Part shown: in pieces, positions 1 to 8,910 of the stretch
Position numbering within the stretch: position 1 is the stretch's first letter
How the letters are laid out: the number at the start of each line of letters is the position of its first letter
Origin: JAHCHG01 sp965214585
GTDB taxonomy: Bacteria; Acidobacteriota; Blastocatellia; Pyrinomonadales; Pyrinomonadaceae
Reading direction: 5' to 3'
NCBI GenBank assembly: GCA_965214585.1
Contig: OZ243957.1
Span: forward strand, 4,092,001-4,156,000
DNA length: 64,000 nucleotides
Notes under the pieces: generated by a model
The model's input: only the letters and a program-made list of their open reading frames with translations
Database searches by the model: none
What the model was told of the DNA's origin: nothing
Made by a program: the position numbers and the translations under genes

Positions 1-57
1 CTTCGCCGCCTCGATCTGACGATTATCTTTTGCAAATTGTGTGCTGAATGTCTGCAT
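1..57 (-). CDS. Possible start of a gene downstream of yajQ (partial)
   Basis: On the minus strand an ATG at 57-55 follows the yajQ stop (60-58) with no gap, and the frame stays open for 19 codons to the window edge, beginning MQTFSTQFAKD. The direct stop-to-start junction suggests translational coupling with yajQ. Too little is visible to name a product and there is no clear Shine-Dalgarno sequence. Confidence 0.35.
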   Translation of the reverse strand, partial: MQTFSTQFAKDNRQIEAAK

Positions 58-555
58 CTATTTTGAACGGTAATTATCAAACTGCATATCAATTCCGAAA
101 TCCTTCTCTTTTAATTTGCTCATAACTTCCTGCAAATCGTCGCGGTTTTTTCCCGAAACGCGCACGATGTCGCCTTGAATCGCCGCCTGCACTTTGATTT
201 TCGTATCCTTGATAAATTTGACGATCTCCTTTGCTTTGTCCGTCGGAATGCCCTGTTGAATACTGATTACCTGCCGGATCGTTCCGCCCGCCGCCGGTTC
301 GGTTTTGTCGTATTGCAGAGCTTTCAGCGAAACGCCGCGCTTGACCAGTTTGCTTTGCAGAATGTCGTTCATATTACGCAATCTCGTTTCGTCTTCCGCG
401 CTGACGATAATTTCGTCGTTGTGCAGCCCGACAAGTGCCTTGCTGCCCTTAAAATCGAATCTCTGACTGAGTTCCTTTTTCGTCTGATTAAGCGCGTTGT
501 CAACTTCGGCGTAATCCGTTTTTGAAATAATGTCGAATGAATTGTCTTTTGCCAT
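58..555 (-). CDS. yajQ: YajQ family nucleotide-binding protein
   Basis: This 165-residue protein has the full length of the YajQ (DUF520) family, small cytoplasmic proteins with two ferredoxin-like folds; some members bind nucleotides or cyclic-di-GMP. Family landmarks are the N-terminal 'MAKDNSFDIIS', 'RFDFKGSKA' near residue 35, and the C-terminal 'DFGIDMQFDNYRSK'. The frame stays open upstream to 657, but those 34 residues have no family counterpart and run toward a mobile element, so the ATG at 555 is chosen. A MITE begins 62 bp upstream, so the yajQ promoter lies in the short gap or inside the element. The exact role here cannot be told from sequence. Confidence 0.93.
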   Translation of the reverse strand: MAKDNSFDIISKTDYAEVDNALNQTKKELSQRFDFKGSKALVGLHNDEIIVSAEDETRLRNMNDILQSKLVKRGVSLKALQYDKTEPAAGGTIRQVISIQQGIPTDKAKEIVKFIKDTKIKVQAAIQGDIVRVSGKNRDDLQEVMSKLKEKDFGIDMQFDNYRSK

Positions 556-616
556 AATGTTTATTGTAAATCGGATTTGAAAAATTGTTAATCCGGCTTT
601 TCGTTTATGATTTGTT

Positions 617-869
617 GGTAGTGAACTAAAAGTAATGCTGACAAGTTTTTTTATCAATTGCCGTCTGCTTTAGCTGACGGTTTAGTTTGCAGCAACAGAC
701 AGGCTTTAGCCGAACTATGTAAATTAGATAAATTCCTTATTTGCTTTAGCTAAAGCAGAAAGGATGATTAATATATTTTTGAAATTCGGCTAAAGCCGAT
801 TATCTTGTCAATCTTTCCGTCAGCTAAAGCAGACGGCAATTCATAGAGCATTACTTTTAGTTCACTACC
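617..869. mobile_element. MITE-like palindromic element, copy 1
   Basis: The element is 253 bp and non-coding. Its terminal 23 bp (617-639 and 847-869) are perfect inverted repeats. Just inside, the motif 'ccgtctgctttagctgacgg' is inverted at the other end (arms near 660-680 and 820-840), and further pairs such as 'ggctttagccgaa' and the central 'tgctttagctaaagca' make the whole element fold into one long nested hairpin. The 8-bp sequence 'gatttgtt' abuts both ends (609-616 and 870-877), as a target-site duplication would. No transposase is inside, so it would need one in trans. It lies between yajQ and the 3' end of the kinase gene. Confidence 0.85.
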
Positions 870-925
870 GATTTGTTTATGATTTGTTAAATTGCAGGTG
901 TTTCTTACTTTTCCCCTTTCACCTT

Positions 926-3900
926 TTACCTTTTACCTTTCACCTTCTGCATTTGCAGTCTGCCCGTCAGACTTGCGATGACGGCTGCCAGTTCGTCCGG
1001 CTCGACGGGTTTTGAAACGTGATTTTGATAACCCGAAGAAAGCGCACGCACGCGGTCTTGAGCGCGTGTAAAAGCGGTCAGAGCGATTGCTTTAATGCCG
1101 CTTAATTGTTCATCCGGCAAATTGCGAACTTTGCCAATCAAAGAATAGCCGTCTTCGTCGGGCATTCCAATATCGGAAACTAAAACATCCGGTTTCTTTT
1201 TGTTAATTTCCTCTAATGCTTGTTCGGCGGATTGCGCGGAAATAACGGTTGCGCCGTAAAACGTCAACGATTGAACGAGCAGTTGGCGCGTGTCTTCTTC
1301 GTCGTCAACCACTAAAACCAAAAGTCCGTCCAGACTCAGTTTTGAATCGAGCGACATATTTTCGTCTTCTCTTTTCTCATCGGCTTTGGTCTTTTTATCC
1401 TGATCCGACAAATTTATCAGCGGAAGCCGCACGGTAAAAATCGAGCCGAGATTTTCGCCCGCGCTGCTGACGTGAACCGTTCCGCCGTGCATTTCCGTAA
1501 TATGCCGGACAATTGCCAAACCAAGCCCCAAACCGCCGAATTTTCTGATGCTCGAAGCGTCGGCTTGCCGAAAACGGTCAAAAACGTGCGGCAGAAATTC
1601 CTGCTTGATGCCGACACCCGTATCTTTAACGTGAAGTTCGACAAAATCATCCGTGCGCTCGATTTCCAGAGTAACTTTTCCGTCATTCGGCGTAAATTTG
1701 ATGGCGTTTGACAAAAGATTCCAGATCACTTGCTGCAAACGGTTCGGATCGCCGGAAATGTGGCTGACTTCTCCGGCTTCTTTTATCTCCAGTTTAATAT
1801 TTTTAGCTTCCGCCGCCGGACGGACGGTTTCGAGTGCCGATTCGAGAATGTTTATCGGTTTGACCGTCACGACTTCGAGCCGCAGTTTGCCGGAAATTAT
1901 GCGCGAAACGTCGAGTAAATCTTCAATCAGACGATTTTGCGATTCGGCGTTGCGAACAATTGTATTTACTGCTTTTTCAGAAGTTTTCTCGTCGAGCGAA
2001 CCTTTTTCGAGCAATCTGCCCCAACCGAGAATCGAATTCAGCGGCGCACGCAGTTCGTGCGAAACGGTGGCGAGAAATTCGTCGCGCAGACGGTTGGCGA
2101 TTTCCGCATCTTTGCGGGCGGCTTTTTCGCCGTTTAATAATTTTTCGCGTTCGCGTTCGGCTTTCTTGCGTTCGGTAATGTCGGCGATTGTGCCGAGTAT
2201 CTGCTTCAAACCGCCGTCAATTTCTACCGTTTGTCCGCGCAGCCAAATCCAGCGAATTTCTTCGTCGGTTCGTCTGATACGAATTTCGTAATTCAGTTCG
2301 GAATTATCCGCGACGACTTTTCTGAAATGGCTGTCAAAGCCTTTTTCGTCTTCGGGCAGAATGTGCGTCAGAAATTTTTCGTAACTCCAGTCGGGCGTAA
2401 AATTTTCATAACCGAATATCTGATCGTGGCGCAGAGATCGGTTAAAATCTCCCGTTTCCAGAACTATTCCCCAAACGCCGAGTTGCGCCACGTCCAGAGT
2501 AAAATCAAGCTGCTCTTTGCTTTTCTGCAAAGCGAATTCGGCTTTCTTGCGGCTCGTAATGTTTATGTGAGAGATTACCGCGCCGCCGGCTTCGCCCTGC
2601 ATCCGGCTGATTTGCAGCAGAAACCAGCGGTCTTCCGTCGGCGAATGACACGGATATTCAATCGCAAAATTATTCTGTCCGCCGTCTAAAATCAATCGCA
2701 GATTTTTCAAAACGATTTGTGCGGTTTCGTCCGGCGAATCTGCCGCGCCGCAAACTGTCAGATAATTTTGTCCGATTCCGGTTGCCGCCAACTCATTGTC
2801 TTTGGAATTTGCTTTGGCAAAATTCTGCCAAGCGTTATTGACCGCGATTATTTCGCCGTTTTTGTCAACGACGGCAATGTGCGCGGAAAGCGAATCGAGA
2901 ATTGCGCGGGCAAAATGTTCGCTTCGCCTGAGCGCGTCTTCGGCTTCGATGCGCGGAGTCAGATCAAAACCGGACGGAATCAGATGCGTTATATTTCCGC
3001 TTTCGTCTAAAAGCGGCGCGATCATAAAATCAATCGGCAGAAATTTCCCGTTTCCGATGCGGACATTCGTATCAAAACGCACTCTTTCGCCGACTGCCGC
3101 CCGTTCGATTGCGTCGTAAAGCTGTTCTTTTACGTCTTCGGAATACGACCACCAATCCGTTTCGGCAAAATGTTTTCCGATAATCTGTTCGGGAACAAAC
3201 GGCTGCGACATCTCAAGCGCGGTGCGGTTGATTTCCAGCACAAAACCTTCGGGCGATAAAACGGCGATGTAGGCAAATAAATTGTCAATCACGTTGCGAA
3301 TATTCTGTTCGCTGCGCCGCAACGCCAGTTCGCTCTGTTTGGCATCGGTAATATCGCGGCAGTAACCGATCACGCGCGAAACTCCGCCGTTTTCGTCAAA
3401 CTGCGGCTGACCGATGCAATGCGTCCAGATTATCTTTTCCTTTGACGCTTTAACGCGAAACTCGCGGTTAAAAATCTTTCCCGTTTTAACGGATTCGTTA
3501 AAAGACTGCTCGACTTGAGCGAAATCTTCTTCGTAAATGCGGCTGAAAAAGTTTTCTCTCGTGCCTTGAAAACCGTCCACGGAAAGCCCGAAAATCGAAA
3601 GACTGCGCTCGTCGGCTTCCGCCAGATCGTTTTCGGTTTCAATCGTCCAAGTTCCCAAACTTCCCGCTTCGAGCGCGATGCGGCGGCGTTGTTCGGATAA
3701 TTCCCTCTGTTTGATCTGCTCTTTGAGTTCTAAGTTTTTGCCGAATAGTTCTTCCGTTCTTTGTGAAACTCTTTTTTCCAGACTTTTATTGGCAAGCCGC
3801 AGACTATCTTCGGCGCGATGGCGTTTGCGGTTTTCGCGCGATATTGCCAGATTTGCCAAAGCCAGAGAAATTATTCCCGCGCCCGTTCCGAAAAATAATA

Positions 3901-4453
3901 TAAAAAGAGTGTTCGAGATGCTTTCATCCAAATCCGTTTCGCGCTGTTTCAGATTTGCTTTTTCTTCCTCTCTCATCTGCTCAATCGAAAGACGAATCAA
4001 ATCCATAATTTTTTTGCCCTGCTCGGATTCGATTCTGTCGCTCGCATCGGCGAGTCCTTGCGTGCGCCGGATTTCGATCAACTCTCTCGTAAACTTGAGT
4101 TTTTCATTTATCAGAGTTTCCAGTTTTCCCAACTCCGCAGCTTGTTTCGGATTGTCCGTAATTTGTCCGCGCAGTTCTATCAGATTTTGATTTATCTTCC
4201 GTTCGGTTTGCCGAAAAGGTTCGAGAAAAGCATCGTTTCCCGTGATAATAAATCCGCGTCCGCCGGTTTCCGCATCAATTGCGAGCGCGAGCGTATCGTC
4301 AAGTTGCAAAAGTGTTTTCTGCGTGTGTTCTTCCCAGCGCAAAGCCTCTCTAAGGGAATCAGCACTTTGATAAGCTAAAAACCCCAAGGTCAGAAGCAAA
4401 AGCAAAGCTGTCGCAAAGGCGAGTTGAATTTGTTTTCCCAGAGTTAATTTCAT
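926..4453 (-). CDS. CHASE3/PAS hybrid histidine kinase with receiver domain
   Basis: A 1175-residue membrane sensor kinase. Residues ~8-30 form a membrane segment, followed by an extracytoplasmic CHASE3 domain carrying 'ETGGRGFIITG', a second membrane segment near 180-200, and a coiled coil. Four PAS-type sensory repeats follow (~255-760), several ending in PAC-like 'ITDAKQSE' or 'ITERKKAE' linkers. The HisKA phosphoacceptor is His in 'HELRAPLNSILGW' near residue 797. The HATPase_c domain has 'NLLSNAIKFTP', 'DTGVGI' and 'GLGLGLAIV'. A C-terminal receiver has 'VVDDEEDTRQLL' and the phosphorylatable Asp in 'LVSDIGMPDEDGY' near 1094. Phosphate would pass His to Asp, possibly onward to a phosphotransfer protein not seen here. 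The ligand is unknown. Confidence 0.95.
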   Translation of the reverse strand: MKLTLGKQIQLAFATALLLLLTLGFLAYQSADSLREALRWEEHTQKTLLQLDDTLALAIDAETGGRGFIITGNDAFLEPFRQTERKINQNLIELRGQITDNPKQAAELGKLETLINEKLKFTRELIEIRRTQGLADASDRIESEQGKKIMDLIRLSIEQMREEEKANLKQRETDLDESISNTLFILFFGTGAGIISLALANLAISRENRKRHRAEDSLRLANKSLEKRVSQRTEELFGKNLELKEQIKQRELSEQRRRIALEAGSLGTWTIETENDLAEADERSLSIFGLSVDGFQGTRENFFSRIYEEDFAQVEQSFNESVKTGKIFNREFRVKASKEKIIWTHCIGQPQFDENGGVSRVIGYCRDITDAKQSELALRRSEQNIRNVIDNLFAYIAVLSPEGFVLEINRTALEMSQPFVPEQIIGKHFAETDWWSYSEDVKEQLYDAIERAAVGERVRFDTNVRIGNGKFLPIDFMIAPLLDESGNITHLIPSGFDLTPRIEAEDALRRSEHFARAILDSLSAHIAVVDKNGEIIAVNNAWQNFAKANSKDNELAATGIGQNYLTVCGAADSPDETAQIVLKNLRLILDGGQNNFAIEYPCHSPTEDRWFLLQISRMQGEAGGAVISHINITSRKKAEFALQKSKEQLDFTLDVAQLGVWGIVLETGDFNRSLRHDQIFGYENFTPDWSYEKFLTHILPEDEKGFDSHFRKVVADNSELNYEIRIRRTDEEIRWIWLRGQTVEIDGGLKQILGTIADITERKKAEREREKLLNGEKAARKDAEIANRLRDEFLATVSHELRAPLNSILGWGRLLEKGSLDEKTSEKAVNTIVRNAESQNRLIEDLLDVSRIISGKLRLEVVTVKPINILESALETVRPAAEAKNIKLEIKEAGEVSHISGDPNRLQQVIWNLLSNAIKFTPNDGKVTLEIERTDDFVELHVKDTGVGIKQEFLPHVFDRFRQADASSIRKFGGLGLGLAIVRHITEMHGGTVHVSSAGENLGSIFTVRLPLINLSDQDKKTKADEKREDENMSLDSKLSLDGLLVLVVDDEEDTRQLLVQSLTFYGATVISAQSAEQALEEINKKKPDVLVSDIGMPDEDGYSLIGKVRNLPDEQLSGIKAIALTAFTRAQDRVRALSSGYQNHVSKPVEPDELAAVIASLTGRLQMQKVKGKR

Positions 4454-4580
4454 AATGCTTTTTCAAGTGCTGAAAAACATTTCTAATTAAACTCAAATTA
4501 TACGGGTTTTACAAACGGCAAGCGGGCAAATTCAGTATTCGGCAGGTTAAAAAAATTAAATATATTTCAGGAGCATAATA

Positions 4581-4620
4581 AAAAACATTTGGTGAATTTT
4601 GAAATTCACCAAATGTTTTT
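4581..4620 (-). terminator. Symmetrical rho-independent terminator
   Basis: A near-perfect inverted repeat of about 19 bp per arm has only two central bases as loop, with A-rich start and T-rich end on both strands ('aaatgttttt'). It lies 19 bp past the stop of the zinc-ribbon gene and before the kinase promoter region, so it would end transcription of the former and keep it out of the kinase gene. Confidence 0.8.
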
Positions 4621-4639
4621 CAAGTTTGTCTTCAATTTT

Positions 4640-5359
4640 TCAGACGGCTTCCACGCCGACTGCTTCGTTAAAATATCTGTATAATTCGTTAAAATCGCGC
4701 AAAGCCCGATTGAGGATCATCGGCAACTGCTCGATGTCTTTAGTGTTGACGATCAAATTCAGATTTCGCAAAAATGCTTCGTGAGCGTTCATTGTCGTGC
4801 CTTTGTCTTCGAGCGATACAAAATATAAACGCCGCCGTTCCGCCGCATACATTGCATTTACTTTTTGCTGCAAAATTGCCGCGCCGCCGAGTTCCGCCGC
4901 AAAGTCTGGAGAAAATATCAGAATTCCCGTTTTCCCTTCGCGCAGACGCTCGTTAGCCTGCGCCGGAGTTTTCGCCAGATAAACCTTATAACCCGCGCCG
5001 ACCAGAGTTTTTGCCGTCTGATCGCTGTTTGCTCCCAAACACAACAAAACCCGGCGCGGTTTTTCGCTTTTTTCGTCGTCCGCATCCAGTATTTTATTTT
5101 CGGTTTGCAGAGCCGACAGCAAAGCGCGTAACGCGCTGTTTATCTGCACTTCGGATTCTTTGGCTTCAAATTCCTGCGCTCCGTCTTCAATCGCCGGCGC
5201 GGGTTTATTTGATTTTAATTGCTGAACGGTGGAAGTTTTGCCCGGCTGAACGCGAATCATATTTTGACAGCGCGGACAGCGAACGGTAAAATTTCCGCCC
5301 GGAATTTTCGATTCATCGAGTTGTAAAGAAACCGAACAGTTATCACAGCGAATAATCAT
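4640..5359 (-). CDS. MJ0042-type zinc-ribbon protein with receiver-like C-terminus
   Basis: The first 40 residues form an MJ0042-type zinc ribbon with two CxxC pairs ('CDNCSVSLQL' and 'CPRCQNMI'), the hallmark of a family common in delta-proteobacteria and Acidobacteriota. A low-complexity linker (~40-95) follows. Residues ~100-239 resemble a degenerate receiver or Rossmann-like fold ('RVLLCLGANSDQTAKTLVGA', 'ILIFSPDFAAELGG'), without a clear phosphorylatable Asp. A regulatory or scaffold role in motility or envelope functions is a guess, based on zinc-ribbon/receiver proteins of gliding bacteria and on the nearby pilT. The start is the ATG at 5359, directly ahead of the ribbon. Confidence 0.7.
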   Translation of the reverse strand: MIIRCDNCSVSLQLDESKIPGGNFTVRCPRCQNMIRVQPGKTSTVQQLKSNKPAPAIEDGAQEFEAKESEVQINSALRALLSALQTENKILDADDEKSEKPRRVLLCLGANSDQTAKTLVGAGYKVYLAKTPAQANERLREGKTGILIFSPDFAAELGGAAILQQKVNAMYAAERRRLYFVSLEDKGTTMNAHEAFLRNLNLIVNTKDIEQLPMILNRALRDFNELYRYFNEAVGVEAV

Positions 5360-5656
5360 AGATTTTTACCTTATAATATGAAATCGGTCAGTTGAGCGTG
5401 AGAATATATTTTCAAATATAATGATTGACCAGAAGAAACCTGAAATATATTGGATAACTGATAAATTGATAGATGATTTTTAACTTCAAGCCGCTTAACG
5501 CTCGGTTTATTTATTATCTATTATCAAATATATTTTACGGTTAAAAATGTTTAATAAAATTATCTCCGATAAATTATAAATCTTTTTCTGACCTGCTTAG
5601 TAGATAGTTGTTCGTCGTAAAAAAGAAAAACCAACTAACAACCAACAACTGACATT

Positions 5657-6856
5657 CTATTCGAGCATATCCAAAACAGAACCCGGATTTGACGGCGGCG
5701 GCGGCGGCGCAATCGGCTGTTGTTCCGGTTTCGGCTGCGCGTTGATAAAATCTTCCGTTCCGCCCAGACCTTTGAGCTGCAGCAGCAGATTGTTTTGATT
5801 TGTGGCGAAGGAAAGTCCGTCTTCCAGAGTTACAACCTCTTCCTGAATCATCTTGAGCAGCACGCTGTCAAAATCCTGCATTCCGTCGAGTTCGCCGTCG
5901 CGCATCGCGTCGAGCAGACTTTTGCCGTCGGTTTCGCCTTTTTCGATGTATTCTCTAGTTCGCGGATTCGATTTGAGAATTTCCACCGCCGCCACGCGAC
6001 CTTTGCCGCCCGCTTTCGGAATCAGACGCTGCGAAACGATGTAGCGAAATGTCTGCGCGAGCCGTGTGCGAATGATCTTTTCTTCGTTTTTCGGATAAAG
6101 TCCGATGATCCGGTCAACCGTTTTTGAAGCGTCAATCGTGTGCAGAGTTGATAAAACAAGGTGTCCGGTTTCGGCGGCTTCGAGCGCGATTTCCGCCGTT
6201 TCCAGATCGCGCATTTCGCCGACGAGGATCACTTTCGGTGCTTGTCTGAGCGCGGCACGCAAAGCAGAGCCGAAATTTTTCGTGTCCGAACCGACTTCGC
6301 GCTGATTGATCGTGGACTTTTTATGCGAATGCAAAAATTCTATCGGGTCTTCGATTGTGACGATGTGATAACTTTTCGTCGCATTTATCCGGTCAATAAC
6401 CGCCGCCAGAGTCGAACTTTTTCCCGATCCGGTCGGACCTGTGACAAGCACCAAACCATTGCGAAGTCCGCAGATTTCCTTCAACTGCGGCGGAACATTA
6501 AGCAATTCAAAACTCGGAATTTCGTGCGGAATAACGCGCATCACGATTGAATATGAACCGCGCTGCTGAAAGATATTAACGCGAAAACGGCAGCGGGCGG
6601 GCAGGCTGTAACTCAAATCCGCCGTTCCCTGAGTTGCCAAAAGCGCGGCTGCTTCCGGGCTGTCGCGCAAAATCGCCATTGCGATCATCTCGGTCTGAAA
6701 CGAAGTCATTCTTCCCAAACCGAGAGGCGAAGCCGAATACAGACTGCCGCTGATCTCAACCTGCGGTTTCTGTCCAGCCGAAAAATTCAGATCGCTCACA
6801 TTGTCGGAAATGAGCAGCATCTGCTCGATTATCGGTGCTACGTCAAGCAAACTCAT
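5657..6856 (-). CDS. pilT: PilT/PilU-type twitching motility ATPase
   Basis: A 399-residue secretion ATPase of the GspE/PilT superfamily, the motor that retracts type IV pili at the cytoplasmic membrane. Residues 1-110 match the PilT N-terminal PAS-like domain. The Walker A motif 'GPTGSGKSSTLA' is near residue 140, the Asp box 'HIVTIEDPIEF' follows, Walker B is 'VILVGEMRDLETAEIAL', and the His box is 'GHLVLSTLHT'. The C-terminal AIRNLIRE motif of classical PilT is replaced by 'EYIEKGE' and the tail is a proline-rich stretch, so PilU or a PilT paralogue is possible. It appears monocistronic: 297 bp without a gene separate it from the zinc-ribbon gene, and I see only short imperfect repeats there. 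Confidence 0.93.
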   Translation of the reverse strand: MSLLDVAPIIEQMLLISDNVSDLNFSAGQKPQVEISGSLYSASPLGLGRMTSFQTEMIAMAILRDSPEAAALLATQGTADLSYSLPARCRFRVNIFQQRGSYSIVMRVIPHEIPSFELLNVPPQLKEICGLRNGLVLVTGPTGSGKSSTLAAVIDRINATKSYHIVTIEDPIEFLHSHKKSTINQREVGSDTKNFGSALRAALRQAPKVILVGEMRDLETAEIALEAAETGHLVLSTLHTIDASKTVDRIIGLYPKNEEKIIRTRLAQTFRYIVSQRLIPKAGGKGRVAAVEILKSNPRTREYIEKGETDGKSLLDAMRDGELDGMQDFDSVLLKMIQEEVVTLEDGLSFATNQNNLLLQLKGLGGTEDFINAQPKPEQQPIAPPPPPSNPGSVLDMLE

Positions 6857-7015
6857 TGATTATTTTTCTCCCGAAGAATTTTGTGTAAAAGAGGAATTGA
6901 AAAGATTTAAGATTTTAAAAACCGCCCATCGCAGACGTTTTCCAATATCTATTTATACGCACATTTTCTGAGAATTGCAAGAAGTTTTTTAACTTTGCTA
7001 AACAATTTTTAACGA

Positions 7016-7657
7016 TTATTCGACTTTAGCCGAAAATTTCTTTAAGTTTTCAGCAATTTTTTCCGGCTCAAAAAGCAATCCGCCGATAATCGCAGCCGAA
7101 TCCGCGCCCGCTTCCAAAACGCTCTGAAAATTCGACAAATTTATTCCGCCGATGGCGACCAGCGGAAAATCGCCGATTGCTTCGCGCACTTTTTTAACCG
7201 TTTGTATTTTAACAACTTTATCGGGATTTTCCTTTGTCTGCGTGGCAAAAACGGGACCGATTGCCAGATAATCTACCGAAAGTTTTAACGCTTCAGACGC
7301 TTGTTTCAGATTATGTGTCGAAAAACCGATTATCGCCTTACCGCCCAAAATTTTTCTGGCTTTTTCCGGCGGCAGATCGTCCTGACCGAGATGAACGCCG
7401 TCGGCTTTGAGCGCGAGCGCGATGTCAACGCGGTCATTGATAATAATTTTCACATTTTGCCGATGCGCGATTTTGACGGCTTCTTTCGCCTGCTCGTAAA
7501 AAATTTTCGGCGAAAGATTTTTCTCGCGCAGTTGAATAAATTCCGCGCCGCCTTCGATCAATTTTTGGACTTGTTCGGCGTGCGTCAGATTCGTCAATTG
7601 CACATTTGTAATCGGATAGATTTTTACATTCCGAAATCTGAAATTTAAATTTTTCAT
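7016..7657 (-). CDS. thiE: Thiamine-phosphate synthase
   Basis: ThiE couples the thiazole phosphate and the HMP pyrimidine pyrophosphate to give thiamine monophosphate, in the cytoplasm. The 213-residue protein is a TIM barrel with typical motifs: 'IYPITN', 'FIQLREKNLS', 'IINDRVDIALALKADGVHLGQDDLP', 'IIGFSTH', 'YLAIGPVFATQTK' and 'LVAIGGI'. The frame runs upstream to 7735, but the ATG at 7657 overlaps the stop of the preceding acetyltransferase gene in an ATGA junction, which decides the start and indicates coupling. No thiamine riboswitch is visible ahead of the pair. No other thiamine gene is in the window. Confidence 0.95.
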   Translation of the reverse strand: MKNLNFRFRNVKIYPITNVQLTNLTHAEQVQKLIEGGAEFIQLREKNLSPKIFYEQAKEAVKIAHRQNVKIIINDRVDIALALKADGVHLGQDDLPPEKARKILGGKAIIGFSTHNLKQASEALKLSVDYLAIGPVFATQTKENPDKVVKIQTVKKVREAIGDFPLVAIGGINLSNFQSVLEAGADSAAIIGGLLFEPEKIAENLKKFSAKVE

Positions 7658-8184
7658 ATCGGTTTGACCATTAAAAATGCGTCTTCGCCGTTGTTGTAAT
7701 ATTTGACGAGCCTCTGCACGATTGAAAAACCGCACAGCAGATAGAGATTTTGCGCGGGCAGATTCCCCGCCCGGACTTCGAGCGTAATCGTGCTGATTCC
7801 GCGTTTTCGCAAAGCGTTTTCGGCGTGCGTCAAAAGTCTGTTTGCCAAACCGCGCCGCCGATGTTCGGGCGCAACGCCGATTGTCGTAACGTGTCCCGTG
7901 CCGTCCGGTTTTATCATTATAAATATAAACCCCGTCATCTGTCCGTTTTTCGCAACGGCGCGGTAACTCAAGCAGTTCGGCTCATTCAAAAGATATTCAA
8001 ACGTGTATTTCGTGTAATTTTGTCCGGCTCTGAAACAGCGTAGATTTAACTGCAAAGCCGAATTGAGATGTTTATCGGTCAACGGACGAATCGTATAACT
8101 CGTCGGCGCGGCGGGAACGATTATTTCCGGCTCGAAAGCCTGCTCCTGAGCGAAAAAATCACGAATTTTCTGTAAAACTGCCAT
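7654..8184 (-). CDS. rimI: GNAT acetyltransferase, RimI-like
   Basis: A GNAT-fold N-acetyltransferase of 176 residues that uses acetyl-CoA; RimI members acetylate the N-terminus of ribosomal protein S18. The acetyl-CoA loop 'IGVAPEHRRRGLANRLL' lies near residue 108, followed by the family's 'ITLEVRAGNLPAQNLYLLCGF'. An extra 40-residue N-terminal segment precedes the fold. Two starts are possible (8247 and 8184); the ATG at 8184 (MAVLQKIRD) is preferred because the upstream residues look like translated non-coding sequence. The gene is coupled to thiE by a 4-bp overlap. The substrate is not shown by the sequence. Confidence 0.85.
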   Translation of the reverse strand: MAVLQKIRDFFAQEQAFEPEIIVPAAPTSYTIRPLTDKHLNSALQLNLRCFRAGQNYTKYTFEYLLNEPNCLSYRAVAKNGQMTGFIFIMIKPDGTGHVTTIGVAPEHRRRGLANRLLTHAENALRKRGISTITLEVRAGNLPAQNLYLLCGFSIVQRLVKYYNNGEDAFLMVKPI

Positions 8185-8910
8185 TTTTTTTAGAGTTTTG
8201 AGTTGAAAAAGTATGTAATCTCCCGAAAATCGAATGAAATATACCAAACAGAATTGGTTTGCGAAAAATGCAGAAGCCCGTTACGCTCGTAAGGATTTAT
8301 TAGTTAAACCTGTAATTGCCGCATTTAATACACTTACGCGCGTGCGTGTTTCCGCATTTGAGTTTCCTTTTTTTTTCGCCATCCATTTTTGTTTTGGTCT
8401 GGTTTCGATTAAAAAACCGTCCAAAACAAAAGAGATTGCGCGATGCCAATTATAAAAGAACAAGTAACTTTAGTCTATCGTTCGGCTGATGATTGAACAA
8501 TCCGAATAAAAATTCTTGATTCTCGATTATATTGTAAGTATTTATGGATAAAATCTAATAATCCAATTGAAAACTAAGAAACGAGCAATTAAGAAACTAT
8601 CTTGCAAATCATATTTTGCTTTACGCTATAAAGTGCTTGACAAATAAAACAACTTAGTGTATTTTTTCGGTATTTAAAATGAAAGTTAAACCGCCCGACA
8701 AGAGATCGGATAGAAGCTGTTTTCAGGGAAAGGATGCGACTTTTTAATTTTATTAAAAGTGAAAAAATCAACTTGAGCGTTTTATCGTAATTTTCAGATT
8801 AGGCACAAGCGATCTCGCAGATGCGTTTGATTTGGTCAGGATTTTTGTGATGAAAAATTCAATTTTCCATAAATAAACAAAAGTTATAACAAGTAAAATT
8901 TAACGTATTT
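8185..8910. other. Long AT-rich intergenic region, no gene seen
   Basis: About 725 bp between the divergent rimI-like and doxX-like genes. Only short open frames under 75 codons occur, with no ribosome-binding sites or recognisable protein features. I see no tRNA, strong hairpin or repeat. It presumably holds the two divergent promoters and perhaps decayed sequence. Confidence 0.5.

Noticed and set aside
556..657. Upstream extension of yajQ by 34 codons
   Set aside because: YajQ family members start at MAKDNSFDI; the extension has no match and runs into the MITE end.
1653..2291. Long open frame antisense to the histidine kinase gene
   Set aside because: The kinase frame here has clear HisKA, PAC and PAS motifs; the antisense translation is Arg/Ser-rich with no domain. 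Similar antisense frames over aspS, gyrB, nadA, the giant genes and malQ were left out for the same reason.
5360..5656. Short 'gttgttgg'/'accaac' repeats after pilT as a terminator
   Set aside because: Pairing is poor and no clean stem with a T run can be drawn.
8234..8771. Three open frames of 60-73 codons in the rimI-doxX gap
   Set aside because: No ribosome-binding sites, no recognisable features, and two overlap on opposite strands.
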